From Saxidomus purpurata (lineage: Eukaryota > Mollusca > Bivalvia > Venerida > Veneridae), in the NCBI GenBank assembly GCA_022818135.1, contig JAFMSR010000010.1:17362222-17426221 (forward strand): a stretch of 64,000 bases of DNA. The letters are read 5' to 3'. The position numbers were made by a program, and so were the translations under genes. Each line of letters opens with the position of its first letter. Position 1 is the stretch's first letter. Positions 59,424-64,000 of this stretch are shown here, in pieces. Below the pieces are notes generated by a model. It was not told where the DNA came from. It saw nothing but the letters and a program-made list of their open reading frames with translations, and did not search any database.

Positions 59424-60423
59424 TACTTTTAACGACTTAAAATAAACTGTAGACAAAGTAGTAACTTCATTATTATTGCACGGTTGAATATGAATTTCAT
59501 CTAGTTTTTGTTTTCATACTAGTACTGATAATTATTTACTACATAACAATAAAATGACCAATATTCAATTTTAATAGGATCTTGTGGTTCCAAGGCAATA
59601 CAAAACAATAACTTGCATTGTAATCTATTTAACATATCATTACTGCTTAAAACTTCCACATGTCATTTTCATTCATATATTATCATCATTGTGTTACTGC
59701 AATACGGATATAATAAAGAGGTCTGTCTGTTCCACAGTTCGAAACTTTTTACGATCGGCGATGATATCATAACTTATTACAATAAATTTGTTTGGCGAAT
59801 CTGTAAAATTGGACGCATGAATGACAATTAAATATCACAGAAGAGAAACTGTACCGTTAAAGAAACTTGAAAGGAATGGCTAACAGAGAAGATTGACATA
59901 AGTTTCATATTACTGTTATGACATACAACCCTCTTTACACAATTGCACCTGAATACATATGCCAATTCATTACCTTTTCTGATAAAAATGTACATTAATA
60001 CACTTTATGATCCGCCTCAAGGCGAGATGCAACACGAGCATACTCAAAACCAGACTACCTTAAACAAGCGTTTAAAAGCGTTGCTTTACAGACATGGAAT
60101 TCAATACAAGAAGTAACCAGCAAGTTGGCTTATCTAGAAGTAACCAGCAATTCGGTCTATCTAGAAGTAACCAGCAATTCGGTCTATTTAAATTTCTGAA
60201 AGCACCATTACAAATATAATTTATGAATAGTTACAGCAAATTATAAAACACAGGAAATTGCTCTTTATTTATTGCCGAAATTGAGTCTGTAATGTTGTAA
60301 TGTATTATGTATCACTAATGGTGTTTCATTGTTATACATGTATATAGATGGCCTCATTGTAAATGAATGTACACTCTGCCTTTAATGTTTTGCATAAACA
60401 GTTTTACTTTCTGAAAAAAAAGA

Positions 60424-60460
<37 letters not shown>

Positions 60461-61209
60461 AAAATATTATTATCATTATCATTATTATATTATACTGTGA
60501 ACTTGATTCATGTAAGCAGCCTTATGTATATTGTTTCAAAACAAACCTGCTTGATTCCCTATACATTTTGCTCATAATAACTCTGAACTTCAAAGAGTTA
60601 TAAATGAAATATAATAATGTAATGGTATAACTTACGGATATGATTGTGTTTAGCTGTAGGGGTATATTTTGGGTAGTAAAGTTTCATTTATTTTTGTATA
60701 AGTTCACTCAATTACCATTTCCCCTGCAGGTTCAGGTTTGAATTATCGAAACTCTGGAATGTAGTTAATGCGTCGTGTAACAAGCTTAGCATTATGTTGA
60801 TTTTATTCCGTTATGTTTAATCTAGATGCACCGTGCAGTAGTTAAACACGTGTTTTATTTGAATTATATATGTACTTTTTTCAGCGATCAGAGTGATAAT
60901 ATGTTTTATGACCAATTAGTATCAATATATTCGATGGGAAATAATCACATTTACCGTTGTAAATATTTCGCTCATGGCAACGTTACTGTATGAAATAAAA
61001 ACATTAATTAGATCTACGCTCAAATGTACCTGTAATGTAATTTCTTGAAGAGCTTATGTATTTATACTTTATATCAAATTAATGCTTTTTACAATCTGCT
61101 GAAAGTGTAAGCGAATATTTCGAATGAAAGCAAAATGAGAGTGTATTGTAAGTGGATCGATGTTATCTTGCCTTGAATACTAGTATCTAGTGTTTCAAAT
61201 TTCTTTTTT
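59424..61209. other. intergenic; relic of the repeated gene start and short tandem repeats
   Basis: AAATTGGACGCATGAAT at 59803 matches the intron after the signal-peptide exon at 50230. About 2.7 copies of a 30 bp unit (AGAAGTAACCAGCAATTCGG) at 60107-60188, and (ATT)n at 60424-60460. No gene recognised. Confidence 0.5.
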
Positions 61210-62285
61210 ATGCACCCGAAGGGTGGCGTATTAAAATCGCACCGTCCACCTGTCCGTCCATGCGTCCGTCCTTACATTTTCCGTGTCCGGGCTGTAACTT
61301 TGTCATGCATTGATTGATTTTAAAAGAATTTGGCACAGATGTTCAGCATATCAAGACGATGTGTCGCGTGCAAAACCCACGTCCATACCTCAAAGGTCAA
61401 GGTCACACTTAACGTTTGAAGGTAATGAAATCCTCTATATGTGCACGTTTGAAGGTAATGGAATCCTCTAAATATGCACACATTCGTGTCCGGGCTGTTA
61501 CTTTGTCATGCATTGATTGATTTTAAAAGAGCTTGACACAAGTGTTCAACACATCACGCCGATTGTCGCGTGCAAAACCCATGTCCCTACCTCAAAGGTC
61601 AAGGTCACACTTAATGTTTGTTGGTAATGGGATACTCTCTTTATGCACACATTCGTGTCCGGACTGTTACTTTGTCATGCATTGAAGGATTTTAAAATAA
61701 CTTGACACAAGTGTTCAGCACATCAAGACAATGTGTCACGTGCAAGACTTGCGTCCCTTTCTCAAAGATCATGGTCACACTTAACGTTTGAAGGTAATGG
61801 AATCCTCTATATGTGCACATATTTGTGTCCGGACTGTAACTTTGTCATGCATTGAAGGATTTTAAAATACCTTGACACAAGTGTTCAGCACATCAAGCCG
61901 ACGTATTTGCGTCCCTACCTCAAAGGCCAAGGTCACACGTAGAGTTTGAAGGTAATGAAATTCTCTATATATGCACACATTTGTGTCTGGACTGATACTA
62001 TGCCATGCATTGATTGTTTTTAAAATAACTTGACACAAGTGTTCAGCACATCAAGACGACAAGTCAGCACATCAAGACCCATGTCCCTACCTCAAAGGTC
62101 AAGGTCAATGTCATACCTACAAGGTTGAAGGTAATGGAAACCTGTATACATGCACACATTAATGTCCGGACAATAACTTTGTCATGCATTGATAACTTGG
62201 CACAAATGTTCAACACATCAAGTCGACGTATCGCGTGCAAGACCCACGTCCCTACCTCAAAGGTCAAGGTCACACTTAGAATTAA
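61210..62285 (+). mobile_element. tandem-repeat element with GGGTGGCGTA head, interrupted
   Basis: Head ATGCACCCGAAGGGTGGCGT then CCGTCCGTCC-type run, followed by about six ~165-180 bp units (markers TCCGGGCTGTAACTTTGTCA, CATCAAGACGATGTGTCGCG, CTACCTCAAAGGTCAAGGTC). Same family as 22345-22990 in opposite orientation. Its 3' end is missing where the LINE at 62293 begins. Confidence 0.7.
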
Positions 62286-62292
62286 AAGTAAT

Positions 62293-64000
62293 AATAAATA
62301 AATAAATAATAAATAAATAGTTTATTTCACTCAAGTCATGTAAATAAATGACAATATGAGGTAAACATACTGAATCATTACATATAAATCGAGGCTAATA
62401 TAACATTACAAATCAATGAGGGTTGATAAATAATATCAATAAGATATGAAAAAAAGTTTTAAAAAGAATGTGGGAGAGTAACCACATCATTGCTTTTGTG
62501 TTAACTTTTCTAGAAATTCTAGAACAAACAGATAATTTCTTTAATAAACTCACAGATCTTTCTATATTCAGCTTTTTTGTTTATATTATTGTTCATAATT
62601 TCTTCAAAATGGAGGATATTGGGTCTTCTATAATACTTATTTTTCAGATATTTTTTCTGCTGTCTAATAAAAATGAGCATTCTAAAAGGTAATGATACTC
62701 GTCGCCAATGCCATTATTGCATTTAGGACAAATACGTTGATTTAATGGAATTCTGTTCCTAGTTCCTATTTCTATTGGTAACCTGTGATTTCTTGTTCTG
62801 AATTTAACAATGTAATGCAAATATTTCTGAGGAGTGTTTATCAAGTATTTTTCAGGTTCGAATTTATGTTTGAATAATTTATAATTTCTACATTTGCTAG
62901 AGTTTTCAATCACTGAAAACCACTCATTTAAAAATAAATCTGTTAATTTCTTTGACTGTGGCCTTTAACCATTTAGAATTTGCAAATTCGTGCTTAGTCC
63001 ATATATCAATCAAAACCACAATCAATCAGTATATTTTGAACATTACTTAACCATTGAAACCTATTACCCGTGCATATTTGTATGTTTATATTGGCTTAAT
63101 AACAATGAGTACATTGTGCAAGATAACTTGTTCGTAGTTGGTCTTACTAGATTAGCCCAAAAAGATATGATTCTTGTTTTAATATCAATACTTAAAGGTT
63201 TAACGCCAGTTTCGCCGTATATAACGCAATTTGGGGTACAATTTTTCACTTTTAATACAAGCTTTAAAAATTTCAATTGCACTCTTTCAATCACATCAAG
63301 ATTGCCATATCCCCAAATTTCACAACCGTAAAGTAATATAGGTTTGACAGTTTTCATAAAAAGGTCAATTTGCATATCAACTGGGATACAAAGGGCTCTT
63401 GCCCTTTTTAAAAGTGAATACATTGCTTTTGTAGCTTGCTGTGCAATTTCACGTTTTGCGTTATAGAAAGAGCCACTTCTACTAAATAATATACCTAGAT
63501 ATTTATATTCATTCACAACATCCAGTTTGTGATTTTTGTATACAAATTGATAATTTCTTTGTCTTCCCTTGGAAAATACTAACACTTTTGTTTTCGAAAT
63601 ATTTACCGCTAACTTCCAAAGATCACAATAGTCTCTATAAACATTTAACGCACTTTGTAAATCTTCGGCAGATTCTGCAACTATGACTGTATCATCAGCG
63701 TATAATAAAACAAACAGTTTTACAAAGGTCAATACTGAGTTATCAAATTCATGTTTGGAACATCTTATACCGCTGACAGCTCCATTAGAGTTAAAAAATC
63801 ATGTAAATCATTCAAATACAGAGAAAAGAGCAGAGGTGACAAATTTTCTCCTTGTCGAACGCCAATGTTGCATATGAAAAATTCAGAGTGTATACCATTT
63901 GCAGAGACACAGGATTTTGCATTTTCATACATGTTTCTAACAACGTTCAGAAAATTTCCCTTAATATTGTGTGAAATAAGTTTAGTCCAAAGACCATTTC
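62293..64000 (-). mobile_element. APE-type LINE 3' part, runs off the window
   Basis: Tail of (AAATA)n at 62293-62320, then 3' UTR. C-terminal piece 62913-62644 (RTRNHRLPIEIGTRNRIPLN, CPKCNNGIGDEYHYLLEC). RT 63732-63064 with YADDTVIVAESAEDLQ. Palm segment to the window edge (FICNIGVRQGENLSPLLFSL). A single frame change at a T run near 63790 separates the last two. Same general type as the LINE at 24414, clearly a different family. Confidence 0.88.
63064..63732 (-). pseudogene. LINE reverse transcriptase, catalytic to thumb segment
   Basis: 222-residue open frame: YADD catalytic box, DLWKLAVNISKTKVLVFSKG, EYKYLGILFSRSGSF, LYGCEIWGYGNLDVIERVQL. Parallels the segment at 25739-26312 motif by motif. 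Open, but cut off from the upstream palm by a frame change. Confidence 0.85.

Overview
The window looks like nuclear DNA of a bivalve mollusc. It is AT-rich, has intron-split genes and pol III tRNA genes, and is packed with repeat families of bivalve type: Helentron/pearl-like elements with ~145-165 bp internal tandem repeats, APE-type LINEs, DIRS remnants and a tRNA-derived SINE. The organism call is inferred from repeat content only.

Layout. 1-13.9 kb holds the 3' part of one plus-strand ankyrin-repeat gene. Fourteen exons join in perfect phase from 689 to a stop at 12368 (644 residues in the window, true start upstream). Two of its introns carry minisatellites (45/29 bp and 43 bp units) and one carries a TTAA-flanked MITE. 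13.9-18.8 kb holds two Helentron-like elements, the second interrupted by a third. 19.4-24 kb has a MITE, tandem-repeat elements and old copies of a repeated gene start. 24.4-28.2 kb is a 5'-truncated LINE lying inside one copy of a ~0.7 kb tandem duplication. 30.5-35.2 kb is a three-level nest: a DIRS relic split by a Helentron-like element that is itself split by a LINE. A CR1-like LINE tail follows at 35.4-36.1 kb.

From 36.9 to 59.4 kb there are seven full-length tRNA-Pro genes (anticodons CGG, TGG, AGG), one of them decaying; an eighth, degenerate copy lies at 20.1 kb. They alternate with diverged copies of a gene start: a non-coding first exon followed, in two copies, by a short exon encoding a signal peptide (39.7 and 50.1 kb). 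This suggests a locally duplicated family of secreted-protein genes interleaved with tRNA-Pro genes; no downstream exons were recognised. Several inverted-repeat elements are scattered through it, one with internal telomere-type repeats. The window ends inside another minus-strand LINE.

Only the ankyrin gene and six tRNA genes appear clearly functional. Most of the rest is transposon-derived or featureless AT-rich DNA.
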